Part shown: positions 7,942-15,571 of the stretch, in pieces
How positions within the stretch are numbered: position 1 is the stretch's first letter
Layout: the number at the start of each line of letters is the position of its first letter
NCBI GenBank assembly: GCA_031272345.1
Contig: JAISTZ010000182.1
Coordinates: 1 to 35,550, forward strand
DNA length: 35,550 nucleotides
Source of the DNA: Spirochaetaceae bacterium
Lineage (GTDB): Bacteria; Spirochaetota; Spirochaetia; Treponematales; Treponemataceae
Direction of reading: 5' to 3'
The notes under the pieces: model-generated
Database searches by the model: none
What the model was told of the DNA's origin: nothing
What the model saw: only the letters and a program-made list of their open reading frames with translations
Translations under genes and position numbers: made by a program

Positions 7942-7972
7942 AAGCCGTACCATAGCCCAAACCTGCCCGCTG

Positions 7973-7981
7973 TGATAGACT
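7973..7981 (+). promoter_or_regulatory. Possible extended -10 promoter for the Dabb gene
   Basis: TGATAGACT (TGn plus TAGACT at 7976-7981) without a recognisable -35 box. It would start transcription near 7988, just ahead of TGGAGG at 7989-7994. Confidence 0.35.
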
Positions 7982-8000
7982 GTTCACCTGGAGGTACAAA

Positions 8001-8300
8001 ATGGTACGACACCTTGCGTTATTTACCCTGACACCGGAAGCGCGCCGCGAAGGGATAGATGCGGTGGTGGAAAAAATCAACGAATCGGCCCGGCGGATGC
8101 TGGGGGAGGTCCCCGGACTTCTGGTTATGGAAGTGTGCCGCAACATTGTGGATGCGCCCCACGACATAGCCCTCTACAGCGAGTTCGACACCGAAGATGC
8201 GCTCATCACCTACCGCACCCACCCCGCGCACACCGCCCACAAGGAGCGCGTAAAACCCTATCTGTCCAACAGGGAAGTCATCGACCTGCGGGCGCGGTAG
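8001..8300 (+). CDS. Dabb-domain (stress-responsive A/B barrel) protein
   Basis: 99 residues, one Dabb domain: MVRHLALFTL at the N-terminus, a central helix region, then DIALYSEFDTEDALITYRTHPAH and a closing VKPYLSNREVIDL. The domain forms dimeric ferredoxin-like barrels; bacterial members have varied or unknown roles. The ribosome binding site TGGAGG at 7989-7994 lies six bases before the ATG. Its 3' end overlaps the convergent GH1 gene by 23 bases. Confidence 0.85.
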   Translation: MVRHLALFTLTPEARREGIDAVVEKINESARRMLGEVPGLLVMEVCRNIVDAPHDIALYSEFDTEDALITYRTHPAHTAHKERVKPYLSNREVIDLRAR

Positions 8301-9591
8301 GGTATTCCTCCCCGGCCACGTAGTCCCCGTAGAGCCCCTCGTCCACGCCGCCCGCCCGGCTCACCGCGCTGAGGAAGCGGCCGCTTTTTTTGACAGACCG
8401 CTTCTGGCTGGGGTAATCCACGTGGACCAGGCCGAACCGGGCGGACTCCCCCTCGAGCCACTCGAAGTTGTCGCAGAAACACCAGTGGTAGTACCGCTCC
8501 ACGGGCACTGCGCTTTCGCACAGGGCCTTCAGGTGATCGTAGATGTAGCGGCTGCGGAAGGAGTCCGTTCCGTCGCAGGTTCCGTTTTCGGTGATGTACA
8601 CCGGGAGGGGCGCAAGGCGGCGGAGGCGTTCCGCGCAGTGGACAATGCCCTGGGGATAGATTTCCCACCCCAGGTCGTTCACGGGGACATGGGGGAAGGT
8701 ACTGTTTTCCGGGCCTGACACCGCCGAGCGGGTGTAGTAGTTGAGGCCGATGAAGTCGGAGAACCGGGACCCCGCCGGGAGCCGCGTCCCCGCGGGCCGG
8801 GAAAAGGGCCAGGCAAAGCGCCCCGTGAACAGGGCCCGGGAAATCGCGTCCTGGAAACACCGGTCATTGAACCAGGCAAAGAACCGGTGCGCCGGATTCG
8901 CCCGGTTCAGGGGCTCAAAGACCCTGGCGTGAATCGCGGCCCCAACCTTCGTCCCGGAAAGCCCCATCTCCTTCCGCACCCGGTGGATGAGCTCATAAGC
9001 CAGAATGTGCGCCCCCGCCAGGATGGACATCACCCTGAGGGCCCTGGCGAAGGACCGTTCCCCAGGGGGCCATTCCCCGGTCACGTAACCGAAAAAGGCG
9101 TACACATTCGGCTCATTGATGGTGACATATTCGTCCACGGCGCTTCCCAGGGCGCGGACGGTCTTCTCGGCGAATTCCAGGAACAGGGGGAGATTTTCGG
9201 GCCTTTCAAAGCCCCCGCGCCGGGCGAACCACAGGGGTTCCGCAAAGTGATGGAGCGTCACCAGGGGCTCAAGGCCGTAGCTGCGGAGGAGGGCGGTTTC
9301 CTCCCGGTAGTGGTCCAGGACATCCTCCCTGAACACCCCCGGCTCCGGCTCAATCCGCGCCCACTCCACCCCCAGGCGGACAATGGTGAACCCCAGGGAT
9401 CCCATGAGGTCCGCGTCTTCCTTCCAGCGCCTGTAGTGGTCGTTTGCCCTGCGGGGGTCCGAGCCGTCCTTGATAGCCCCCCGGTCTGCCCAGGCGGTCC
9501 AGGTGTGCTCCACCCCGGCCCCTTCGATCTGGGAAGCCGCGCTGGCCGCGCCGATTTTCATTCCGTCTTTGAGTTTGAATCCCCTGTCCAT
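8278..9591 (-). CDS. Glycoside hydrolase family 1 (beta-glucosidase / 6-phospho-beta-glycosidase type)
   Basis: 437 residues, typical for GH1. The N-terminal IGAASAASQIEGA block, acid/base Glu160 in TINEPN and nucleophile Glu335 in YITENG are all present, so it should be an active retaining beta-glycosidase. There is no signal peptide, so it acts in the cytoplasm on imported beta-glycosides. Sugar versus phospho-sugar preference was not resolved. The frame is open upstream to a TTG at 9648, but that extension runs through a terminator and encodes no GH1 sequence. ATG 9591 matches the family start, although it has no Shine-Dalgarno sequence. It lies six bases after a perfect extended -10 box, so the message may be leaderless. 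ATG 9561 is a weaker alternative. Confidence 0.93.
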   Translation of the reverse strand: MDRGFKLKDGMKIGAASAASQIEGAGVEHTWTAWADRGAIKDGSDPRRANDHYRRWKEDADLMGSLGFTIVRLGVEWARIEPEPGVFREDVLDHYREETALLRSYGLEPLVTLHHFAEPLWFARRGGFERPENLPLFLEFAEKTVRALGSAVDEYVTINEPNVYAFFGYVTGEWPPGERSFARALRVMSILAGAHILAYELIHRVRKEMGLSGTKVGAAIHARVFEPLNRANPAHRFFAWFNDRCFQDAISRALFTGRFAWPFSRPAGTRLPAGSRFSDFIGLNYYTRSAVSGPENSTFPHVPVNDLGWEIYPQGIVHCAERLRRLAPLPVYITENGTCDGTDSFRSRYIYDHLKALCESAVPVERYYHWCFCDNFEWLEGESARFGLVHVDYPSQKRSVKKSGRFLSAVSRAGGVDEGLYGDYVAGEEYPTAPAGR

Positions 9592-9597
9592 GGTTTG

Positions 9598-9606
9598 ATT
9601 ATACCA
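9598..9606 (-). promoter_or_regulatory. Extended -10 promoter for the GH1 gene
   Basis: The minus strand reads TGGTATAAT, a consensus TGn plus TATAAT (9603-9598), with no good -35 box. It is placed right after the T-run of the upstream terminator. Its start point would fall at or next to ATG 9591. Confidence 0.7.
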
Positions 9607-9613
9607 CAGGGAC

Positions 9614-9642
9614 AAAAAAAAGGGGCGTCCGGCGGGCGCCCC
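9614..9642 (-). terminator. Rho-independent terminator of the large lipoprotein gene
   Basis: On the minus strand GGGGCG (9642-9637) pairs with CGCCCC (9627-9622), with a GC-rich loop, and eight T residues follow (9621-9614). It begins 16 bases after the stop codon. Confidence 0.92.
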
Positions 9643-9658
9643 TGTCAAAGTTTTTTAG

Positions 9659-11932
9659 TTATTGGGCCTGGGGCCACACGCCGCCGGCGATGGTCGACGT
9701 GCCCGCCTTGAATGTGCCGGCCCCGTCACTTACCGCCGCGGTAAAGTTGCCGCCCCCGTCCGAGACGCCGCTGCTCAGCAGGTCGGACGCCTGGTTGGTT
9801 CCGCCGAACACGGCCTGGGTATCCGTCAGGTTGTTCAATTTGGTGATGACCGCGCCGTCCCCAAAGGTGAGCTTTGCGCCGTCAGCCCCCAGCACCTTTG
9901 TGCCCGTTATGGGCGTGATTGTGCCGGCCTGACCGGTTCCCCCAAAGACGATTTCCGCAGCCGCGCCCAGAGTGAAGGTCTTGGAATCCGTCGTGAACGT
10001 GAGGGCCGCCGCGTTGGTTGCGGCCGGAGTAATGGCCGCCTGGCCGCCGCTTTCCCTGGTGTAGGTTGCCTCGTCGCCGGAGTCACCCTTGAGTTCGATG
10101 CCGTAGTCCGACGCGCCGCCGCTCTTCAGCGAAATCCCCGCGCCCTTCAGGGTGACGGCGGCGTCGCCGTTTGTCCCGTCGAAGGTGAAAACACCGGCGC
10201 TCAGGCTAATCTTGTCGGAGGCGTTCACATCCGCCAGGAGCATACCCTCCCCGGAAATTGCCGTCACCTGGCCGGTCTGGGCCGCCACGTGGCTTGAAAC
10301 GGAGCCCGCCCCAAGGATGACGACCCTGCCGCCGTTTTTGACGGCCAGGGACGCCGGGGCGGATGCGCCTTGCAGGTTGACCTCGGGGGTTGCGCCGCCG
10401 GTAATGAGGACGTCATATTCCGCCCCCGCACCCGCCCCCGCAAGGATGGACGACCTGGACAGGGTGACGGCGTTGGCGTCGTCATTGGCGGAGAGGCTCG
10501 TGCCGTCCCCTGCCCGGATCACCGCCGCGCCCCTTGCCTCAAGGCCGGCGTAGCTGTTTGCCGCTCCCTTCACGGTGAAGGTCGCGCCCCCGGGCACGTA
10601 GAGGCCGGTGTCGCCGAAGGTTACGGCGGCCCCGGAAGCCGTGAAGCCGGCCCTCGAGGAGGAAGCGTTGTTGTTGCTCAGGACGACGCAGTCGGCGCTG
10701 TTGGCCCCGACAGTCAGGTTGTCCCCGGTGGTGTTGCCCGTGGTGATGGTGTCGTCCGCCTGGGTGACGACCGTCGCGCCCGTTGAGGCGTAGGTCCCCG
10801 GGCCGAACACGACCTTCCCCGTGGCGATGGACGCCCCGGACTTAACCGTGACCGCCGCGCTGCTGTTGAGAGTCAGAGAGACCCCGGGCGCGGCGGAACC
10901 CGCCACGGCTCCCTCCCCCGCAAGGACGAGATCCCCAGGGGCCGCCGGCAGGGTGATTGTGCCCGCGCCGTCCAGGGTCACGGTGAGTTTTGCGCCGCCC
11001 CCCGCCAGGGTGATGGCCCCGGTGTTGGCCGCCCCGATGGCCGCCGATGCGGTTGCGGGCAGGGTAAGGGTTGCCGGACTTGCGGCGCTGTTAAACACGT
11101 TGGTCAGGGTTTGGTCCGCGCCGCCGATGGACACGGCCTGGCCGTTCAGGTCGATGGCGGAGACTCCGCCCTGGGCAAAATCCGCGGTGACGGTGAGGCC
11201 GCCGGCTGCTTTGAGGACGGCAATTTCCGTGTTCGCGCCGATGGTCAGGCTGGGATGGGTCCCGCTGATTCCGACGGCCCCCAGAAATTTGTAGCGCCCG
11301 GCCCCTGTGCCGGTGACGTCATCCCCGAAGGACGCGCCGTCACCCAAAACAAAGAGCTGCTGGGCCGCAAATTTTGCTGCCAGATCGGCAAATTTGGCGG
11401 CGTCGACCTCGCCCAGGGCGGAGCCGAGAATCGCCATGGGTCCCGTAGCCGCGCTTCCGCTCAGGTCGATGGCGGCCTGGTCCGCCGCGATGGGGACTCG
11501 GGTAAAATTCGTGGTAATCCTGTCCGCCCCGTCAAAGTTTTCGGGCACAAGGGCGACGGCGTTTGTCCCCCCAGAGGTGAGGGCGGTTCCGTCAATGATC
11601 AGGGTTCCGGGATAGGCGGTCACCGTTGCGCCCCCCGTGCTGCCGGAGTCCACCTGCAATGAGGCCCCCGCCAAAATCCGCAGGGTTTGCCCCCTGGGAA
11701 TGGTTATGCCGGTCTCGCTGGTTGCGGCCGCCCCCTGGACGACCACATCGAACCCGGCGTCAAGCAGGGTCTGGATGTTGTCGCCGTTGGCGTAGATGAT
11801 CGGCCCCCGGGGCCCGGAGCCTCCGGACCCGCCCGTTGCTCCCGCGGGGCCCGCCGGGCCCTCGCACCCCAGGGTGATGAAAGCCGCCAGCGCGATCGCC
11901 GCGGCTCCGAAAAGCAGACTTCTTTTCTTCAT
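9659..11932 (-). CDS. Large low-complexity surface lipoprotein with short collagen-like tip (putative beta-solenoid)
   Basis: 757 residues from ATG 11932, with AAGGAG (11944-11939) six bases upstream. The signal peptide (KKR, then a hydrophobic core) ends at FITLGC, so Cys23 is the probable lipid-anchored residue. It is followed at once by a short Gly-X-Y run (EGPAGPAGATG) and a Gly/Ser linker. The remainder is rich in Ala, Gly, Thr, Val and Asp, with many short GxGTI, AxVTL and GGAxLTV-like units, as in parallel beta-helix surface proteins. It has no catalytic motif that I recognise. It is monocistronic, with its own promoter, a long leader and a strong terminator. Likely role: surface-exposed adhesin or envelope layer protein; this is inference from composition. 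It may belong to a lineage-specific family. Confidence 0.75.
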   Translation of the reverse strand: MKKRSLLFGAAAIALAAFITLGCEGPAGPAGATGGSGGSGPRGPIIYANGDNIQTLLDAGFDVVVQGAAATSETGITIPRGQTLRILAGASLQVDSGSTGGATVTAYPGTLIIDGTALTSGGTNAVALVPENFDGADRITTNFTRVPIAADQAAIDLSGSAATGPMAILGSALGEVDAAKFADLAAKFAAQQLFVLGDGASFGDDVTGTGAGRYKFLGAVGISGTHPSLTIGANTEIAVLKAAGGLTVTADFAQGGVSAIDLNGQAVSIGGADQTLTNVFNSAASPATLTLPATASAAIGAANTGAITLAGGGAKLTVTLDGAGTITLPAAPGDLVLAGEGAVAGSAAPGVSLTLNSSAAVTVKSGASIATGKVVFGPGTYASTGATVVTQADDTITTGNTTGDNLTVGANSADCVVLSNNNASSSRAGFTASGAAVTFGDTGLYVPGGATFTVKGAANSYAGLEARGAAVIRAGDGTSLSANDDANAVTLSRSSILAGAGAGAEYDVLITGGATPEVNLQGASAPASLAVKNGGRVVILGAGSVSSHVAAQTGQVTAISGEGMLLADVNASDKISLSAGVFTFDGTNGDAAVTLKGAGISLKSGGASDYGIELKGDSGDEATYTRESGGQAAITPAATNAAALTFTTDSKTFTLGAAAEIVFGGTGQAGTITPITGTKVLGADGAKLTFGDGAVITKLNNLTDTQAVFGGTNQASDLLSSGVSDGGGNFTAAVSDGAGTFKAGTSTIAGGVWPQAQ

Positions 11933-12219
11933 GAAGTACTCCTTACGTATGTAGTAGCCCCGCAAACCGCGGAGCCCGGAAAGCTGCCTGAACAGGGTAA
12001 ACGCCGGACAGCTCCGTTTACAAAGAAGACAAGAGACCTGTGAGGATATGACTATTATGGGATAAAGAGATGATGACTCTTTTTAAGCAGTACCTATCGA
12101 ACACGTGAGCCTCTTCTTGAAAAGCCCGGCAGGGCCGGACGCATTTCCGTTTATGCGCCTATCAAAGTAGACTGAAAATTGCTCGATGGCATTTCTCAGC
12201 GCTTTCCTAGCTTTTCCTG
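11933..12219 (-). promoter_or_regulatory. Predicted 287-base structured 5' leader of the lipoprotein gene
   Basis: This gene-free stretch lies between the promoter at 12226-12254 and ATG 11932. The minus-strand RNA can form several local hairpins: a stem at about 12130-12121 (CCGGC/GCCGG type), AAAGAG with CUCUUU near 12086-12064, and a GC-rich one near 11984-11958. I recognise no known riboswitch family and no convincing small ORF in it. It could be a structured leader or hold a separate small RNA. Confidence 0.45.
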
Positions 12220-12225
12220 TCAATA

Positions 12226-12254
12226 AATATAGTGTGACGGCGCCGGTTTGTCAA
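12226..12254 (-). promoter_or_regulatory. Sigma-70 promoter for the large lipoprotein
   Basis: On the minus strand TTGACA (12254-12249), a 17-base spacer and TATATT (12231-12226). This is one of the closest matches to consensus in the window and suggests high expression. Confidence 0.85.
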
Positions 12255-12290
12255 GGATTTTTGAAAAAAACAGGAAATTTCAGCGGATTT

Positions 12291-12926
12291 TTACGGGGAC
12301 GGCGCTTTTTTTGAGCGGGATTTTGACAAACAGGCGGCCCCGAAGACCAGGGACAGGCCAAGGAACACCCCGGTCACAGGCGCATAGGCCTGTTCCCCCG
12401 TGTACCGCAGGGCCTCCGCAGCCGGGGGCAGGGCAAGCGCGGCGATGAGCGCGGGGATGACGGCCAGGGGCGTCCTGCTTCGTAAAGCAAAAAGAAACAA
12501 AAACGCCGCGTCCGCGGTCATCAGGGCGTACATGAGGGGCGCAAGGAGGGATTCAAAATAAGCGGCGGGGACGGGGGCGGAGAGTATCCGGTAGGGGACC
12601 ATCACCGCGTAATAGGACGAAAGGAGCAGGAAGCCGGACAGGCTTTTTTCTCCGGGGTCCCCGGAAAACAGGAGATAGGCAAGGGCAAAAAGGAACACAA
12701 CCGGCAGGAGGGAGACGGAAAAAAACAGCGGCAGAAAGACCTTCACGAAATCCGCGGGGATTTCCGGCAGGGGGAACACAAAGAGCCACCGGCACAGGCA
12801 GACGATAATCCCCGCCCCCAGGCCCAGGGTGATTGCCTGAATCCGGGACGCCCGGTTTTCCGGCGCAAGGCACACGGCGGCGGCAACGGTCAGGGGGAAA
12901 ACCCCCAGCAGGAAGAGGGCCGTCAC
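12291..12926 (-). CDS. Multi-pass membrane protein of unknown function
   Basis: 211 residues with about seven hydrophobic segments and few charged residues: the N-terminal helix (TALFLLGVFPLTVAAAV), ITLGLGAGIIVCLCRW, a long VFLPLFFSVSLLPVVFLFALAYLLF stretch, and later LLAPLMYALM, PALIAALALP and GVFLGLSLVFGAACL. No family was recognised. The start is GTG 12926, which overlaps the ferredoxin gene stop (GTGA). GGAGG (12938-12934) is seven bases upstream, so it is translationally coupled to that gene. An ORF extension upstream of the GTG is only frame overlap. A link to the neighbouring redox protein is suggested by position only. Confidence 0.8.
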   Translation of the reverse strand: MTALFLLGVFPLTVAAAVCLAPENRASRIQAITLGLGAGIIVCLCRWLFVFPLPEIPADFVKVFLPLFFSVSLLPVVFLFALAYLLFSGDPGEKSLSGFLLLSSYYAVMVPYRILSAPVPAAYFESLLAPLMYALMTADAAFLFLFALRSRTPLAVIPALIAALALPPAAEALRYTGEQAYAPVTGVFLGLSLVFGAACLSKSRSKKAPSP

Positions 12927-13741
12927 AGGAACACCTCCGGTTCGGCCCGCCGCGAAAACTGTGCTTCCAGCTCGTGCTGGTGGTACAGGAAATTTTTGTC
13001 CGAAAAGAACTTGGCCCCCCTGGGACAGCCTTTGACGCAGGCGCAGCACTTTATGCAGATCCCCGGTATGTCCCGCACGTTGTCCCTGTTGATGGACCCC
13101 ATGGTGCAGATCTCCGCGCAGACCTTGCAGTTGGTGCAGCCGTCACTTGTCTCGGGCTTGACCTTGCGGATGTCGATGGGGTTCCCCTGCCGGTCCCTGG
13201 GCTGGTAGTAGCCCCGGTACGGGGCGGGTGTTCCCTTTACGGTGATGAGTCCCGGGGATTCCGCTGCGGCAATTTTCCGGGCCGCCTTCCGGGCAAAGTC
13301 CTGTGCCAGGGCCATGTCCGCGCCGTCGGGCCGGCCCCTGCCCAGGGTGGTGGAAAAGGAGTGTTCCCCCACAAAGGCTCCCGCCGCAAAGGGACGGAAG
13401 CCGCAGGCTGCAAGGATGTCCCGCAGCTCGATGAGGGCGTCGTCGTAGGCGCGGTTCCCGAAGAGCGCCACCGGGACGGCGGCGGCGTTCCCCCCGCGCA
13501 CAGCGGCGAGGGGCTTGAGGAGCAGGTTCGGCACCCGCCCGGCGTAGACCGGAGTTCCAAAGAACACCAGGTGGTCCGCCTGAAACACGGGGAACCGTTC
13601 CCGGGCTTCGGGCAGGCTGAAGTCGTGCACGGCGGACGGCGCGCCGAGTTCCACCGCCGCGGTATCGGCGAGGGCCTCGACGAGCTTTTTTGTGGTCCCC
13701 GTGCCGGAAAAATATACGGCCCACACCTTTGTTATCTTCAT
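12923..13741 (-). CDS. EFR1-type flavodoxin/ferredoxin fusion protein
   Basis: 272 residues. The N-terminal flavodoxin-like domain (1-160) has the phosphate-binding loop YFSGTGTTKKL and the GTPVYAGRVPN loop. The C-terminal domain has two [4Fe-4S] motifs, Cys202/205/208/212 and Cys229/232/235/239. This is the EFR1 family layout, a probable electron carrier of anaerobes whose partners are not defined. ATG 13741 overlaps the tsaD stop (ATGA), with AAGGAG (13752-13747) five bases upstream. It is likely cytoplasmic, and its coupling to a membrane protein downstream may mean it passes electrons at the membrane, which is inference. Confidence 0.9.
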   Translation of the reverse strand: MKITKVWAVYFSGTGTTKKLVEALADTAAVELGAPSAVHDFSLPEARERFPVFQADHLVFFGTPVYAGRVPNLLLKPLAAVRGGNAAAVPVALFGNRAYDDALIELRDILAACGFRPFAAGAFVGEHSFSTTLGRGRPDGADMALAQDFARKAARKIAAAESPGLITVKGTPAPYRGYYQPRDRQGNPIDIRKVKPETSDGCTNCKVCAEICTMGSINRDNVRDIPGICIKCCACVKGCPRGAKFFSDKNFLYHQHELEAQFSRRAEPEVFL

Positions 13742-14784
13742 GGCAGCTCCTTGCCGCGCCGGGCCGCCGGTTTGAACGCCGGGATTCGCGCGCTGGCGCT
13801 TACGTCCCAGGGGGACGTTTCCCCCCGGCTGAGGTATTGGTACCCGACCCCCGCCACCATTGCGCCGTTGTCCGTGCACAGTTTGAGGGGCGGGAACACG
13901 CAGGTGAGGTCTGTCCTGGCGGCGAGGGCAGCCCGGAGCCGGGAATTCGCCGCCACCCCGCCACCGGCCACAACCGTGGTGAGTCCCGTGTCGTCCACAG
14001 CCCGGAAGAGGCTCCGGGTAAGAATTTTCACCGCCGCCTCCTGAAAGGCCGCGGCGATGTTTTCGTTTGTCCGGGGAAATTCGGGGTTCCAGAACCGGTC
14101 GAGCTGGTTTATGGCCGCGGTTTTTAAGCCCGAATAGGACAGGCTGCAATGCCCCCGCGCACCGAGCTTCCCCAGGGTCTTCAGGTTCGGCATGGGGAAT
14201 CTGGCTGCCCTGGGGTTCCCCCCCTGGGCGAGCTTGTCGATAACAACGCCCCCGGGGTAGCCCAGGCCGTAGAATTTCGCCACCTTGTCGAAGGCCTCCC
14301 CCGCCGCGTCGTCGACGGTTGCGCCCAGGACTTCGATTTCGTCAAAGCCGGTCACCTTGCAGATGAGGCTGTGTCCCCCGGACACCAGGAGTCCCAGGTA
14401 GGGATAGGGGATGTCCCTGTCCAGGTGGGCCGCGTAGAGGTGGGCCAGCATGTGATTCACCGCGATGAAGGGCTTCCGCTCCCCCCAGGCGATTGTCTTG
14501 GCGAAGGTGAGCCCCACCAGGAGTGACCCCATGAGGCCCGGCCTGTTTGTGGCGGCGAAGGCGCCGATGTCCGAGAGGGCGCACCCCGCGTCCCCAAGGG
14601 CCTTCCGCGCCACAGGGAGGATCCACTCGGTGTGCTTGCGGCTGGCGATTTCCGGCACCACCCCGCTGAATTGCCGGTGAAAGGGGATCTGGGTGGCCAC
14701 CACCGAGCTGAGGATGCGCTTCCCGTCTTCCACCACGGCGGCCGCGGTTTCGTCACAGGATGTCTCAAATCCAAGGACAAGCAT
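13738..14784 (-). CDS. tsaD: tRNA N6-adenosine threonylcarbamoyltransferase TsaD
   Basis: 348 residues, the usual length. TsaD transfers the threonylcarbamoyl group to A37 of ANN-decoding tRNAs together with TsaB and TsaE. The N-terminal GFETSCDETAAAV phosphate loop and the metal-binding His111 and His115 in NHMLAH are at the same positions as in E. coli TsaD. The SGGHS motif and the C-terminal VVAGGGVAANSRLR and PPLKLCTDNGAMVA motifs are all present. The ATG at 14784 has no Shine-Dalgarno sequence; the bases before it are pyrimidine-rich. An extended -10 box ends seven bases before it. It is the first gene of a three-gene coupled operon with the EFR1 protein and a membrane protein. Confidence 0.97.
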   Translation of the reverse strand: MLVLGFETSCDETAAAVVEDGKRILSSVVATQIPFHRQFSGVVPEIASRKHTEWILPVARKALGDAGCALSDIGAFAATNRPGLMGSLLVGLTFAKTIAWGERKPFIAVNHMLAHLYAAHLDRDIPYPYLGLLVSGGHSLICKVTGFDEIEVLGATVDDAAGEAFDKVAKFYGLGYPGGVVIDKLAQGGNPRAARFPMPNLKTLGKLGARGHCSLSYSGLKTAAINQLDRFWNPEFPRTNENIAAAFQEAAVKILTRSLFRAVDDTGLTTVVAGGGVAANSRLRAALAARTDLTCVFPPLKLCTDNGAMVAGVGYQYLSRGETSPWDVSASARIPAFKPAARRGKELP

Positions 14785-14791
14785 GGGGAGG

Positions 14792-14800
14792 AGTATAGCA
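14792..14800 (-). promoter_or_regulatory. Extended -10 promoter for tsaD
   Basis: The minus strand reads TGCTATACT, with the -10 box TATACT at 14797-14792. The -35 region (TTCTAA, 17 bases upstream) is poor. The start point would fall next to ATG 14784. Confidence 0.6.
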
Positions 14801-14882
14801 TAGAAAGGGAATTTTTAGAATCCCCCGCACTTTTGCCTGGCCTTTCGCAGGTATTGAAGGGGGCCGCCGGGCTTTGGAGGGC

Positions 14883-14911
14883 TTGACAGGGCTGTTTTTT
14901 TTTTCTACAGT
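14883..14911 (+). promoter_or_regulatory. Sigma-70 promoter for the lipoprotein operon
   Basis: TTGACA at 14883-14888, a 17-base spacer containing a ten-T run, and TACAGT at 14906-14911. The T-run in the spacer may make the promoter sensitive to length changes by slippage. Confidence 0.78.
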
Positions 14912-14931
14912 TTCTTCAGCAGGAGAGTATC

Positions 14932-15561
14932 ATGCAAACACACGCCAAAACGCTGATTGCCGCCGGAATCACCGCCCTTTTATGCCTTGGGTGCGCCGCA
15001 ACCCCAGCGGGGGTAACCCGGGTCTCCGTGAACGAGCAGATCGACCTCACCGGCCGCTGGAACGACACGGACGCGCGTACCGTGTGCGCCGCCCTCATCG
15101 GCAAGTGCCTGGAATCCCCCAGGGTCAGCAAATTCGTAAGTGACTACAAAGCAAAAAATAAGGGGCGGGCGCCGGCCGTCATTGTGGGGACCTTCCGCAA
15201 CACGAGCAGCGAGCACATCGACACAACGATTATCTCCCGGGCCATGGAAGTGGCCATCCAAAACGACGGCAGGCTTGATTTTGTCGCCGGGGGGGAGGAA
15301 CTGCAAGAGATGCGGGCCCTCCGGGAGGACCAGCTTTCCAACGCCAGCGAGGCCACCGCCGCGGCCCTGGGGAACGAGACCGGCGCGGACCTGGTGCTCA
15401 CCGGGGAGGTCAAGGCAATCGTGGAGACCCTGGGGGGCGAGCAGGTGCGGTCCTACTTCGTAAGTGCGGCCATCACGGACATCGAAACCACCGTCCGCCT
15501 GTGGACAGGGGACGACGACTCAATCAAAAAATATATCAAGCGGCCGAAGGTAAAACTGTAG
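14932..15561 (+). CDS. LpoB-like lipoprotein
   Basis: 209 residues. The signal peptide ends at LLCLGC, so Cys21 is the likely lipid site. The mature part has the LpoB-family opening (VNEQIDLTGRWNDTDARTV), the APAVIVGTFRN strand, the ISRAMEVAIQNDGRLDFVAG region and GADLVLTGEVKAIVE. In enterobacteria LpoB reaches from the outer membrane to activate penicillin-binding protein 1B; a PBP partner here is not known. Spirochaete members of this family are uncharacterised. AGGAG at 14921-14925 is six bases before the ATG. It heads a four-gene operon and is followed after 10 bases by the next lipoprotein gene. Confidence 0.82.
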   Translation: MQTHAKTLIAAGITALLCLGCAATPAGVTRVSVNEQIDLTGRWNDTDARTVCAALIGKCLESPRVSKFVSDYKAKNKGRAPAVIVGTFRNTSSEHIDTTIISRAMEVAIQNDGRLDFVAGGEELQEMRALREDQLSNASEATAAALGNETGADLVLTGEVKAIVETLGGEQVRSYFVSAAITDIETTVRLWTGDDDSIKKYIKRPKVKL

Positions 15562-15571
15562 GAAGGGGGCC

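Noticed and set aside
9592-9648. Upstream TTG start of the GH1 gene
   Set aside because: The added residues come from the terminator hairpin of the neighbouring gene and show no GH1 similarity.
9643-9648. TTGACA on the minus strand as a -35 box
   Set aside because: No -10 box lies 15-19 bases downstream; the sequence is inside the stop-to-terminator stretch.
12092-12106. GTTCGATA-like stretch in the leader, reminiscent of a tRNA T-loop
   Set aside because: No T-stem or acceptor pairing can be formed around it.
12240-12310. Possible terminator after the tsaD operon
   Set aside because: There is a T-run, but no stable GC stem in front of it.
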